Assembly (NCBI GenBank): GCA_010356995.1
Contig: ML996695.1
Coordinates: forward strand, 9,061-73,060
DNA from: Trichodelitschia bisporula
Taxonomy: Eukaryota > Ascomycota > Dothideomycetes > Phaeotrichales > Phaeotrichaceae
DNA: 64,000 nt
Reading direction: 5' to 3'
The notes beneath the pieces were generated by a model that ran no database searches, was not told the origin of the DNA, and saw nothing but the letters and a program-made list of their open reading frames with translations. Below, in pieces: positions 36,420 to 47,749 of the stretch (positions within the stretch are counted from its first letter, which is position 1; every line of letters starts with the position of its first letter). Both the position numbers and the translations under genes were made by a program.

Positions 36420-38123
36420 GTTCCACCTCTTCAACCCATCCGTATTGGCGAAGTCGTCCAGCGGCATGAGACTGTCAAGAAGCTTGCGGCTCTTGTTGAG
36501 CTTCGCAAGGTCGTCCATGTGCGTGGGACCCCATCGAGTGGAAAGACGATCCTGGCGAAGTTGCTTGTCAACCACCTTCGTGCGGCAGGCAAAAGGGCCC
36601 TCCATATCGATGGCCGGCAAGGCGACGGGACGTCTCCGAGGAAATATCTGGCGATGGAGGCTAAATGGCAGCTCGCTCACGTTTTACCGGGGAATGTTGA
36701 TGTCACTGACATTACCTTCGTGGTCGATGAGGCCCAATGCACTTACGAGTATGTTGGCTTCTGGTCACTGCTCAAAAGTCTGGTAGGCGACGTACGGCCC
36801 AACGGTCCAAACTTCTGCCTTTTCTCGTTCTACGGTAGCCCACAGCGCGGCGCCGTTCCGAGGAAGTGGTCCTACACACCACCATTCTTCAGCCCTAACC
36901 ACCGCGTAGGGATTACTCGTCTATCAACTCTTCATGCTCCGGATGGTTGTTTATACTACGACAAAGCCGAGTTCGAAGACGCGGTTGATCTCTAATGCGC
37001 GCTGCATTCTGAGACGAAGTTCAGCTTGGAACAAGCTGCCAAAGACTATGTTCTCAACATGACCAACGGACATCCTGGTGCTGTTGCTTCGATCCTCCCA
37101 TACCTACATACGGTATTCAATACCCGCAACGTTTTCCGATCTTAACTAACAATACCCAGGTATACGGGTCAGCGTGCAAGCGTAGACAAATTTCATCTGT
37201 CTCAGAACACGACGTGGTGCGCTCCCTCGATGATGATGTGAAAGTCTTCGAGGCGTTGGAATACTCGCTGGTTGCTAGGTCGTTTCCGCAAGGGCATGAG
37301 CTAGCCAACGAGGTTGCTGCATTCCTCCACCATGTTCTCGTGTCCAAGACGGTAGCATTTGACAAAAACGACCCTGTCGCCGACTTGTGTTTTCGGCAAG
37401 GTTGGGTCTATACTGATGTGCCCGACGCGAGAACGGAGCGGGTGATGTGCTTCCTTCCTTCAAGGCTGCATGAGAAGTATTTCCCTCCCGAATTCCAACT
37501 GCATCCTTGCTAAAGTGCTATAGATACGTGGAGGTACATTTGGCTCACTCCCAGCCAACCCCTTTCCACTTACACAGTTTCCCACCCTGGCGGACCTCTG
37601 CTCTGCTGTCATATCATCCTTCTCGCCTCGGAATCTGGGACTCAGCATGTCCGACACCAAAACGCCTTTAGCACAACCACTGGAGTCCCAATACCAGCAT
37701 GAATTCTATCGTGCTTTCAGGAAGATTCTTGGTAATAGGGTCAGGATATCTTCAAAGTGGTCAGTCGGTGCCCACGGGCGTATTGACTTCCGGATCCTAG
37801 GGCCAAACTGGGGTGTTGAGTTCGTCTGTGGGGACGACAGGCTGAAGGACCACTGGGCGCGCTTTGAGCCCGGAGGAAAGTATCATACCTGGATCTCAAG
37901 TGTTCAGCTAACGGACTGGCTAATCATCGACTGCCCCGTCGGAAATGCTGGGTCGTGGGGCGAGTTCGTCACATCGTCTTGCCGTGCTGAAGGCTCACCT
38001 TTACAGTTCCTCCTCACCACACGAAGCTATGGTACGCCGTCTTCCACCCTGATCAATCGGCTGTTGAGATTTATGATGGTCGCGGAGGAGTTATCCTCCC
38101 CAGGACAGCTCTTTCCGATTTGA
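36420..38123 (+). pseudogene. Crinkler-type effector relic: P-loop NTPase plus REase-like nuclease (fossil)
   Basis: Parts recognisable in order are: a segment leading into a Walker A loop (RGTPSSGKT, about 36520-36550); a Walker B-like VVDEAQ with the FW...CLFSFYGSP region typical of these NTPases (about 36720-36840); a middle helical part (about 37200-37510); and a C-terminal restriction-endonuclease-like domain (about 37650-37940) with the PLESQYQHEFYRAF start and the IDFRI...WGVEFV core. This NTPase-plus-REase architecture is that described for Crinkler-RHS-type proteins of fungi and other eukaryotes, proposed as secreted or conflict effectors derived from mobile elements. The copy looks broken, with a small number of breaks, and is treated as a fossil. 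I see no intact header domain upstream. Confidence 0.6.
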
Positions 38124-39902
38124 GGGGTGAGACGAAGGAGCGCGCGGTGTGGACATGATGGAGGGGTTGTTCATGTTCTATCCAAGCTTGCTTAATTGAA
38201 GCATACGTCTGCGTGACCATTGTTGGCTCTGTGTGTGTGTGGTGAAGCCCCGCCTGACATTTGAAGCCCCCATACCTTGCTCGAGGAGCGCCTGGACCTG
38301 GGCTGAGTCTGAGCGGCTTTTGCTCGTGCCTTCGGGACCACGGCGTCTTAGTCTGGGCGCCGGGCGAGGTTGAAGTTGAATCGGGATCGCGAAGGATCTG
38401 GGCCAGTGGTGGTCTGCGGCAGGGTTTACCGTCGCTGCATCCGAGCTGACATCAAAGGACCGGTCGTTGTCAAGTCCACATCTGGGAATAATTCGAATAG
38501 GGGTGAGGTGTCAGATTTTTCGTTTCATCAACTTGCGAGCGGCTTCTGCCCCCCCTGGGTCCTAAGTGCAGCAGTTATTTACAATGTCAGCGGATTCTCC
38601 GCCTCGGGATAGACTGACATTGGCTCCGGAGTAAGACTGAGAAGCCAGCATCATAATTTCCCTACTCAAACTCCTTCGGGATATGAATGGAAGGGTTCAA
38701 CGGCTCTGATGCAACGCGTTTCTCTAATGTCGGTCCCGTAGCCATTCTAGTTTCATCAGCATGAACCTCATCCCAATCAAAACGATATCAGCCGCTCCCA
38801 AGGCACTGCTTAGGGCTTCGGTGAGGCGGAGCTTACTACACACGGCTCGGCGACCTGTTGTGCCTGTGTATATCGGCAAGATGAGGCTAGACAGTCAGCA
38901 CTTCCCCCTCTTCCAAGCCTTCGGCGGACAACATTAACCGGCCGAATCGCCCAGCTGTTCCGGCATCCTATCCGTTTCCGCGGCTTCATCGTAAAGTTGT
39001 TATTTCCCTTCCAGCTTCCAGAAGAAAAAAGCAAAAAGCCCAGTATGAGCGAGCTTCGTTTGCTCGCACAGACCTACGAAACCCTGTCTAAGGTTTTACC
39101 GATGCTCGTTCCAATGGTAGGAGGACTTTTGCAGGCTCCAATGTGGGAGGAGGATTCTGCTCCGTGGATGGGAGAGAAATGTCTCGTGAACGAGACTGAA
39201 TGGTCTCGCTCCACGAGCGATGACAGCGAGATTCGAACGTTGACCCTTTCGTGCTGATTTCAGTTTCGATCGGTTATGAGTCCCGATCTACCTGCGCCTT
39301 GCAAGCGACAGGTAACGGCGATTAGCTGCCGCGGCATTCTATGGTGAAGCCCACGGGCAATGGGTCGAGCGTCAACTGCCTAGATACCTTCGTGGCCAAC
39401 CCGTTCTCCGGCGTCTTTGTCCAGCGGATACTGAACGCCCAGGCGCTATGATCTAGTTCCCGTATTCGCCCGGGGATGGACTGTCCGTGGAGGTCTTCCA
39501 TTTCCCGTGGGTAGCCGGTCGGCCCGGCGACACCCGCCCGCGCGTCTCGGCTGCCTCTCGGGGCAACTTCCCGAATCTTTTGGTGCCGGCTGACGAGGCG
39601 TTTCATCCCCCGGGTGGGCATGTGCAGGCGTACGAGCATCCGATGTTCAAGAGCCACCTCGCAAGCCGAGCGTTTTGAGTTCAGGGCGGATGAATTTAGC
39701 TTTCGCTCCGCCATCATTCCTGAGGCACTCCCGGATGTTTTCACCGTCTGTAGTCTGGTTGGGCCGGCCATTGTGCCGCATCTTGAAGCTCCCCGTCAGC
39801 CTTCCCCCGAATGCGGCTCTCCGCGGAATCACCATTTTCGGCCAGTCCCTTCAGCAGCCGCTTCGATCCGAACGCGCTTCGGCCGCAAAAGCCTATCACA
39901 CC
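38124..39902. other. Gene-poor stretch
   Basis: No gene supported. A small perfect hairpin, GTCTCGTGAACGAGAC, lies near 39181-39196. The rest is unremarkable. Confidence 0.45.
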
Positions 39903-39990
39903 GGCCGCGTGGCCTAATGGTAAGGCGTCTGACTACGATTCCCTTTGGGTTGTAATCAGGAGATTGCAGGTTCGAGACCTGCCGCGGTCA
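39903..39990 (+). tRNA. tRNA-Arg(ACG) with intron
   Basis: Acceptor GGCCGCG pairs with CGCGGTC (one G-T pair); D-arm GGCCTAATGGTAAGGC; anticodon stem TCTGA/TCAGG around loop C-T-ACG-A, with a 16-nt intron (TTCCCTTTGGGTTGTA) after position 37. T-arm GCAGGTTCGAGACCTGC. A TTTTT terminator lies about 15 nt downstream. Confidence 0.92.
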
Positions 39991-42127
39991 TTAGGCACTT
40001 ATCTCTTTTTGCCGACCTTTGGATCGATTGTTTTGTGATCATGCCTCCGGCCGTCCGCGACAAAATCCCGTGTTTCCGCCGCTAAGCCCAGGCCCGTTAG
40101 CTTGGAGAACATGCTTGTCGTCCCAAGACTTCACCCCGACCCCATTAGGAGGATTCTCCACGAACGTGGCTGACGGGTGCTGTTCTTCCCCTGTTGACAG
40201 CTCCTCGCTCCACATCAACTAGGTCGCTTAGGAAGGCCGTTCTTCACCTCTCCTCGTACGAAATGGATGGTTTTTAGGCTCGCGCTATTTTTTAGCGAGC
40301 CTCATGTACATTTGACAGCCTGACAGCGTTAGCAACTTCAACCGATGGAGGTGGGTTCCCTTGTAGGCCTACCGTTCGGCCTTTCGTGCTGATGTGGTCA
40401 CCATTGGACCATACAGACGCCATTGTCGAGACAAGGCCGTGGCTTGCCTGCCAAACGCCAGACGCTGAACGCTAAACGGGCAACTGCTGGCATATTACGT
40501 ACAGCTCCTCATTCCTGCTGCTGGCTTTATCGTTAGGTTGAAATTTGACAGCAGCAGGCTGAGCTCTGCTCCCAGGGCCCAATCCGGAGAAGGGGGTTGT
40601 TCATCACTGCATACGGATGTACACCAACCGACTTGGCCGATAGGTTGAATGCCAGTGTCAGGTCGTGCAGAATCGGTGACCCTTTTGGTAACTGTTTTTC
40701 GCCGTTTGACGCAATCAAAACGCAACATTATTTGAAGTGGCTTTTGGCTGTCGGCTTTCATGCGCAGCAGGGCGTTGACGAACTGCATGGGCATGTGGCT
40801 TCGGGGCGCAACCTATCAATTAAGGCACATTAAGCTTTCGCCCTACAGTTGTGTTGCAAAGAAGCATTCTTCTACTAGTCATGCACTTTGTGCGATCAAG
40901 CATGTGGGTGGTCTGCGGGCGTTCTTGTTTCCCTCAACTCGCCACTATCATGCCGACAACGTATTGCAAAATAGCCTTTTCGTTCCTGCACAAGAGCGAC
41001 GAACGATATCGACCTCTCGATATGACCGATATGATTGCTGATCTCGCATCCGCACCCGAGACCCCAAGGATAATGCTTACGCATAGTGACGATCATCTCG
41101 GCGCTATAAACCCATTCCCGGGCTCAAACACTATTGCAAGCGGATCCACGTGCACCGATCTCAATCGATCCATATCGCGCAAGATTACTTCGTCCAACTT
41201 CAGTCGTCATCTCCTCATCCATCTTCGAAGCTGCCTCTTCGGGTAACCACCCCCGCATCCTGTCATGCTTTTAGCTCAGCCCAGAAAAGCGATCGTGACA
41301 GCAGGCTCCCCGCGCGCCCTGATTCACGACCAGCAACCGCAGCCGTACCTGCAGCCCCAACCCCGGCCAACCCCCAGGGGACGCATAGCCTCACACCCAC
41401 TCATCAAGCTGCGCACACAGCTCGCCTCCCATTCGATAAAAAATGCCCCGTCACGATCGCCATTGGCGCAATTTTACTTTACTGTACGTACCAATCGCTA
41501 CCCCGCCTCGCAATGCGCTTGACTCGCGACCCCGCGGGCCAACATCGCCCCGCACCTGGGAGCCCCACACGCGTGGAATTTCAGGCGCGGAGTCGCGTGT
41601 TCCGAGCCTTTCAGACGTGAGGTCCACGTGAAGAGGCGCGCGGCCCTCGCTGACGGCGGATGGCGTCTGCGCGCTGCAGGAGTTGGAACTCTCGCACGCG
41701 ATGGCAGACGACTTGCGGCAGGATTAAAGTTTTGCGCGGTGGCGTGGTGGCGTCTCACGTTGGACTTCTTCAAAGCTGAGGAAGAGCAGAGAAAACCCAA
41801 TCGCACAACACAATATGGTATCTTCAGCAGCGCATTAAAAATAATACTAGATTACGTCGGTACTGTGACGGCAGCAGTAGATCATACCCGCTCATAGACT
41901 CCGATATCCAACCCAACTCCGAAAAACCCTCAGGTCCCCCGCCCAAGCGTCCGCCCAGGGGTTCGGCCCGTCTTCCCCACAACTCCGGAGCGCGACGCCA
42001 CCCGCGCACCGCCGTCAGCGATCCCCAACGCGATTGGCGCCAATACCTGCTGCAGAATCCGGGGGAGATGATGCGCTAGTCTCACTGGCGCAGGTATTTC
42101 GCAAAGCGGAGCATCCGCCGCTCCTCC
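39991..42127. other. Gene-poor stretch
   Basis: No gene supported between tRNA-Arg and the 3' end of the rhodopsin-domain gene. Open frames at 41150-41900 are compositionally biased and have no domain. Confidence 0.45.
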
Positions 42128-43301
42128 TCACCAGCGTGCCTGCGAGGAGGAGGCGGCGAGACGCTCCTGGCTCGAGTGGCGCGACACGGGCGTGGCCGAG
42201 ACGTCGAATTCGCGTGTTACTTCGATGGTGCCGAGCTCGACGTCTTTCTTGATCGCGCTGCTGCTGGTGGTTCCCGTCTTTTGCCGCCAGGAGTAGAGGG
42301 CTGAGGCGGAGAAGTATTGCCTGAAGAAGGCCTTGAGGGCGGGCGCGGAGGCGCATATGATGGCTACGTGCGCTTCGACGCCCGTCCACAGCCATATTTC
42401 ACCCGCTACCCAGGTCACGTCGTAGGTGACGTAGAAGAGGCGGTAGATGTAGACGATGCGGATGATGCTCGTGATGCAGGTACTGGCCGGTCAGCATGCC
42501 GCCGCGTTTACAAGAGAATGGCAAACTCACAAGAAGCCCACGCCAAAAATGGCCGCCAGCACCACCTTCTGCCGGAACGGCAGCTGCAGCTTCCAAAACA
42601 GAATCAGGGGCATTCCACACGCGATGAAGTCCTGGATGATGCTGAAGGCGCTTGCGGCGAGCAGATTCGCCGCCTCATTGAAGCACTTGAAGTCCGGGTG
42701 CTCGTGGACCCAGAACGGGTTGACCTGGTTCCAGAAGACGCTGATCGGGCGGCAGCCGAGGAAGAGCGTCACTTCGAAGGTGATGATGTAGGCGATGACG
42801 AAGGCGATGCAGGCGCGCACTGCCCAACGGAATACGGGTGTGACGGATCCCTCGGACATGCGCCGGTAGAAGAGGAGGATGGAGATTTTGATCAGGCCTG
42901 TGCACATGATGTACAACGCTTCGATGGCCATGGCGACCTTGCGGGTTTTGATAGCGTCGGCTGGCGTCAGGTCCCACGCATGTCTGTCAAAGCCGTATAT
43001 TCTGCCCGCGAGGCAGATGGCGACGGCAAGGCCGAAGGTAGGAACCTGGACTGTTAGCGGTGTTATCTTCGACAGACAAGGCTGAACATACCGCCGCGAT
43101 GGTGATGATCAAGTCATCGAGACCAGCGTTGCGCTGAATCACCAACCGCGCCCACAGTCTCGCAACCAGCGTCGCAAATGTGAGAAGAGACATAAGCAGC
43201 GTGACAACGACGAGTCCCCATCCTCGCGTCTCGATGTGCGAGTGATCTCGCGCTGCCCATTCCTTCAGCACTTCTATCGGGGGGTGCAGTCCTCCTGGCA
43301 T
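42128..43301 (-). CDS. Fungal rhodopsin-domain (Pth11-like) seven-helix membrane protein
   Basis: Exons 43301-43092, 43045-42531 and 42482-42128 (introns 46 and 48 nt); 359 aa from ATG 43301 (MPGGLHPPIEVLKEWAARD). The seven hydrophobic segments and their landmarks match the fungal rhodopsin-domain family: LVVVTLLMSLLTFATLVARLW, AGLDDLIITIAA (helix 2), IKISILLFYRRM after helix 3, FLGCRPISVFWN before the extracellular Cys loop, IIQDFIACGMPLILFWKL, and TSIIRIVYIYRL. A cytosolic tail of about 70 residues follows. Pth11 itself senses surfaces in rice blast, but most members are of unknown role and lack the Cys-rich CFEM head, as here. There is an in-frame upstream ATG, but it would add a long Pro-rich segment and is unlikely. 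Confidence 0.88.
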
Positions 43302-44384
43302 CGTGTGGTGGGGCGAGAAGGGGGCTCTGGAGTAAGATGGGGCCCGGAGTACTTTATCAGCCTCGAGGCCAGGGCTTTGGCTGAGGAGGGTGCTAGGGTA
43401 CAACAGCTGGGGTGCGGGGAGTGGCTTTACTGGTGGAGGACTGGGGGGAGGTACTGGGGTTGTCCGAGCTGGGTCGGAGGCGATCCGGGGGAGGGGACCC
43501 CGAGGGGGGGCACCTGGGGGTGCGTGCCGTGGTGGGTCTTGGGCCAGCCGCATGGATTGGCACCGTGCACCTGGGGATCATCGATATGCAAGGCTAGGGA
43601 AGTAGTGCAGAATGTTCGCTATAATTGCTCACCGCAGGAGTACGCCGCTAAATTAGCCAAACTAGTTTGCCAGTTCAACTAGACCTCAGATGCCGGAGGC
43701 GCCTCCGTTCGCTAAAGGACATTATGAGACGTCGTATTGCAGTCGCAAAGTTCCAGAGATCTTCGAGCAAGTCTGTCATCTAGTCTGTTTCGGCCTGCGA
43801 ATCTCTGGAATTCTGTTTGTGTCCGATTTGCCTCCGACCCGGTTCTACCATCAGCGCACGCGCCGGGCCGCGACCTGAAACCGATGAGCCCTACAGCACC
43901 TTATTATGCGCATCTGCTATGCACATCGTGGCACGTTCCTCGTGGCGGATAGATGGGGGGGCCGCTTGGATGTCATGCCGGGGAATGTGCGTTGCAGGTG
44001 CGTTTTGCGCGGTGGGACTTATGGCGAGACGTTTACCAGGCGACTAGGGATGGGAGTTGAGTGGAGTGTTGTACGGGGTTGGGAGGAATCGGCGGGGGAA
44101 CGAGTGTGGTGTCTTGTCGTCTCTTGCTCGACGCCTTGTCCACCTGGCGGAGAGGGAAACGGAGGCCGTGCGCCGGCGATCCGTGCCCATCGGAGACTGC
44201 CGCGCACTGCCAACGTCTGTCCTTTCGGAACCGAGCCGAGCAACGCAGTCGATTCTGATATCCATCGTCTTTAATCATCCAGCAAACACCAAAACGGAAA
44301 AACAAATGTACGGCGCGCTGATATTGCCAAACTACAAGTGTCCTTCGGAGATGGGACGTGCCTGACCTGTCAGGCGATGGTATC
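43302..44384. other. Intergenic, upstream of the rhodopsin-domain gene
   Basis: GC-rich with G runs (about 43430-43530) directly upstream of the gene on the minus strand. No further gene supported. Confidence 0.45.
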
Positions 44385-44505
44385 TGACTCTTCTGAATAA
44401 TCTACCGTGCCCGTACCTCAATACCCGAAGTATCCTCTCTGTGCTGCTCAAAGAGGGTACTTCAGGTATTGGGGGACGGGCATGATATATTATTCAGAAG
44501 AGTCA
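44385..44505. repeat. 121-bp foldback (inverted-repeat) element
   Basis: The first 17 bases, TGACTCTTCTGAATAAT (44385-44401), are perfectly complementary to the last 17 (44489-44505). The pairing continues inward imperfectly, through CGTGCCCGT and CAATACC, almost to the middle. The unit could be a miniature inverted-repeat element or a decayed hairpin. No clear target-site duplication flanks it. Confidence 0.8.
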
Positions 44506-45635
44506 AACGAAGAGACGACGGGCACTGTACAGTACACGTCTTTGAGTCGCCTTCGCATCCATCGGAGCCATCAACCGACCGCCGCACCATCGTGGTCGCA
44601 CGCTTTCGCCGGAGATAGCTCTTCAGATTCAACAAGTGTGGTCCTTTGATCTATCATCTCGTGGATACTGTCGACACTCGTAAAGCGCCTCCCAGGACCG
44701 GGATCTGTGCAACTCCCCAGCTGCGAATTCCATACTCCAAACTGTCCTCCGCACTCCTCATGACCGCCTTGAGCATTTTGGCTGGGAATGGCCTACAGTA
44801 TCATCGTGGAGCGGTTAATTTGCCGTACCGCATACCATCTCTCGGTCCATTGTGCCGCTGATCATCCGTGCCAGATGGACCTCCCGACCCGAGGACCGCC
44901 GCTGTCCGAGATCATAGTGGCCAGACATCGCCGATGAAGTACGATTCTCGGATATGGTCTAGTGATTTCCCTTGCATCCGGCTGCGTTTATTGATTGGCA
45001 TTAATTGGAGCTGATGGCCGGCTTTGAATTGCGTCTTGAGGCAGCGACCGGTACCCGGGTGGCGCTGTTCATGGCTACTTCATGTGGATCACCTCTGTCC
45101 CTGGTTCGCTGATGGTCCTTCTCGGCCGGATATCCGAGTGCACAAAAGCTTTCGACTATCAGACAGTCCATTGCAATTGAGTTCCACTTGTTGAGTGCGG
45201 GACCTTGACCCATCGGCACGGATGCGGCAGGCACGAAACCGGAGCTCATGACGGTCGCACCTGCCTTTGATAGAGCAGGTTGCTCGGGCACGTGCATTAA
45301 GGAAACTCCTGCCTCGATGCGGAGAGAAGCACCGCTGTTTGTTAAAATTTATGCCAGAGCAATCAATTTTTCCAACATTCGCTTAGCGCGCCACATGAAT
45401 ATCTACATCCACCCCCAAAGTTCCCTTCACATCCTCAACATCACCTCCACAACCTCAACATCACCAACACATCTTCAACATCACCAACACATCCTCACCA
45501 CTCATCATCCTCCCCATCCCCCTCCTCTTCTTTTTCTCTTCGTATACAGTACACCTCACGCTCCGCTACCCTACTTTGCTTTACAGCGCTCTTTGCTTAA
45601 CAGCAATTCGGGCAGCGCCCTGGCACCCCGGACTT
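44506..45635. other. Intergenic with a 20-bp tandem repeat and a tRNA-Glu-like 5' fragment
   Basis: At 44949-44966 there are 18 bases nearly identical to the first part of the tRNA-Glu genes (GGATATGGTCTAGTG), but no tRNA follows. At 45433-45508 a 20-bp unit (CCTCAACATCACCAACACAT type) is repeated about 3.5 times. No gene supported. Confidence 0.5.
45433..45508. repeat. 20-bp tandem repeat, about 3.5 copies
   Basis: Units start at 45433, 45453, 45473 and 45493, pyrimidine-biased, of the form CNTCAACATCACCAACACAT. It resembles a low-complexity 5' leader. Confidence 0.75.
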
Positions 45636-46398
45636 AGAGGCAAACCTAAGAGACCGCGACTTGGAAGTTGAACGCGTCGGCTTGACATCTGGGCAGCTGG
45701 AATGGCGGCAACCAAAACTCCAGTTGCTTTCCGCGGAGCTTAGGCGCAGAGTCCTCGTACACATATCCCACAACCTTCTTCTCGACCTTGGGACTCATCT
45801 CCTTCTGTCTATGGCCTTGGGCTCATTGTGGGGCGTGGGTGCTGGTGGTACCTCTCAGGCGTCAGCTGTAGTACACCCCATGACGTCCTTATCGGTTCAG
45901 AGCAATACGACGATCTCCTCCTCGCCTTAAAGAATTTCTACGGTGTGACAGTCGATAACGCCGAGGTCATCATTCACGAAGCTCATGAGAAGGACAAGCT
46001 TATACTCCTGCTTTACCTCCTTGTCTTGTTTTTTATATAACTCACATGGCGTAAGTGCGAAATCCGTGCACATAAAAGGCTTGCTGACAGTCGCTAGCCA
46101 TGGATCCGTTGGCTTGCAATCTGACAGCGACGGGGACACTCCCATGTTGGATCCCCAGGACGTTGTCGAGGAGCCCAGAGGCCTGGAAGAAGACTTGGAG
46201 CCGGACGAGAGAAGAATTCTCGACGAGCAGACCCCTCGTCGGCCGCCCAATGTCATCAATGGCTCGAATGCCTTGATGAGCTCCTCCCAAGACTCAAATC
46301 ACTCCACAGAAGGCCCCGATTCTCTTGACTTGAGAATGAAGCACGAGCAAAGATCGGTGCAATTGAAGTCATCGAGAATCGCCAAAGGTCATACTTAG
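45636..46398 (+). pseudogene. Possible decayed coiled-coil gene fragment
   Basis: Heptad-like reading DLEANLRDRDLEVER appears near 45636, a segment EQYDDLLLALKNFYGVTVDN near 45903, and an acidic Ser-rich segment near 46105-46398 (SDSDGDTPMLDPQDVVEEP). They lie in different frames, and no simple intron set joins them. It may be a worn member of the coiled-coil family at 48.8-50.8 kb. Weak call. Confidence 0.25.
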
Positions 46399-46904
46399 TG
46401 CAGATGGAAGCATATGAGTTTTTCTATATAACTTGCCTCAATTTCACCTCAATATGTATATAGCGCGCTCTGCGGTAGGTCTCCGTCCGCACATCCGTTT
46501 CTTAGCTAATCTGCTCAGGACGTCGAACATGGAGTCTCAGGAGGGTTTTCAGACTCCTCGCCGCGCTACCATCCCGGGTGTCAGGGGCGCACAAATCACT
46601 GGTTGCACAGCATTGGTTGTGGAATAACATTCATTGAAAGCTTGAAGAACTATGTAAGGGTTTCGCGTATGAATGTGGAGTGTGGGGAAGCTGGGGGTGC
46701 TAGCGCACAGGCCAGCGCCAAGCCCTTACCCTGCAAGTCCAGCCGGGGCTGGAATTGCAGGCATCAGGCACCAAGCCTTACCGAGTCACGTGACCCATAC
46801 AGGGCATGTGGCAATTTGACATGGGAGAGATGGTATCCTCCCATGACACCGGGTCCTGGTGACTCGTCTGCCTTCCTAGGGCTTTCGAGAGTCGCCGCTC
46901 CACC
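46399..46904. other. Intergenic
   Basis: No gene supported; only short frames. Confidence 0.4.
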
Positions 46905-47749
46905 ATGGAACGCATGGGAAGGTCCGGTATATATGCCGACTCCAAAGTCCCTCGTGCGTCGTGGATTTCGTTCTCTAGCAAACGGGCGCCCGATAGGTAT
47001 AACTGGATGGGACGAGCAGGGCGTGGTTGCTCTAGGGCCCCCCACCCAGATCGAGTCATGTTTGCGGACGCGGAGTTCATGGTCGTGCGAGCCTCGCGTC
47101 CGATCATCACTCAACTATGCCTCCAGGACGGCCAAGGACGCGAACTCTTCTACGACACAGTAGACTACAACATGCCCATCAAAAACTTCTGCAATGAGGC
47201 GTGGCTACTAGGTGTGCATTGTCCCGATGCACTTCGCCTCGAAGCTTCACACGGCGCGAATATAACACGCGGGTCCCCGTCAAAGGAGTGTGCCGAGAAA
47301 CTGCAAAAGCTGCCGCCAAGCCCACCCATCGCATTTTACTCAGTGGCACGCGAATGGACATTCAGGAAGCGCTCAACACCTTGCAGCCGCATCTTCTCCC
47401 CAGTGCCTGGAGCTGGGGGGCTTCGACTCGGAAGGAAGCTGGGGCATGGATATATACGAAGCATTGGATGCGAAGCAGTCCTATCAACAACATTCAACAT
47501 CCGGAATTGGGAACCCCGTTGCTCTGCCATGTCTGCCCCGTCCTCAGCTGCCGGCGAATCTTCGAGGACTACGACCTCATACGCCGCCATGTGCGCAACT
47601 CACACCGGCAAACCTACTTCTGCTCGGTGACCGGCTGCCCCCGCAGACAGGCAGGCCGTGAAGGAGGGCACTTCGGTTGGATGGCTGGTCGTATCGGAGC
47701 CTACGATGAGGCGCAGTTAGTCATATATACAAATTCGAAGAAGGGCTAA
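46905..47749 (+). pseudogene. Exonuclease-like (DEDDh?) segment with C-terminal C2H2 finger, apparently broken
   Basis: At about 47056-47200 one frame reads FADAEFMVVRASRPIITQLC followed by LQDGQGRELFYDTVDYN, which resembles the first block (DxEF...GRxLxDTxVDY) of fungal DEDDh-type exonuclease-like proteins. A second frame, about 47320-47400, has HRILLSGTRMDIQEAL, similar to the next block. At about 47520-47640 it carries a C2H2-type finger (CRRIFEDYDLIRRHVRNSH). The two frames do not join by an intron I can defend, and the Thr normally between D and E is Ala here, so I treat the gene as decayed. The family assignment is tentative. Confidence 0.35.

Noticed and set aside
39181-39260. Possible extra tRNA on the minus strand (GTTCGAATCTCGCTG resembles a T-arm).
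   Set aside because: No acceptor, D or anticodon arm can be folded around it.
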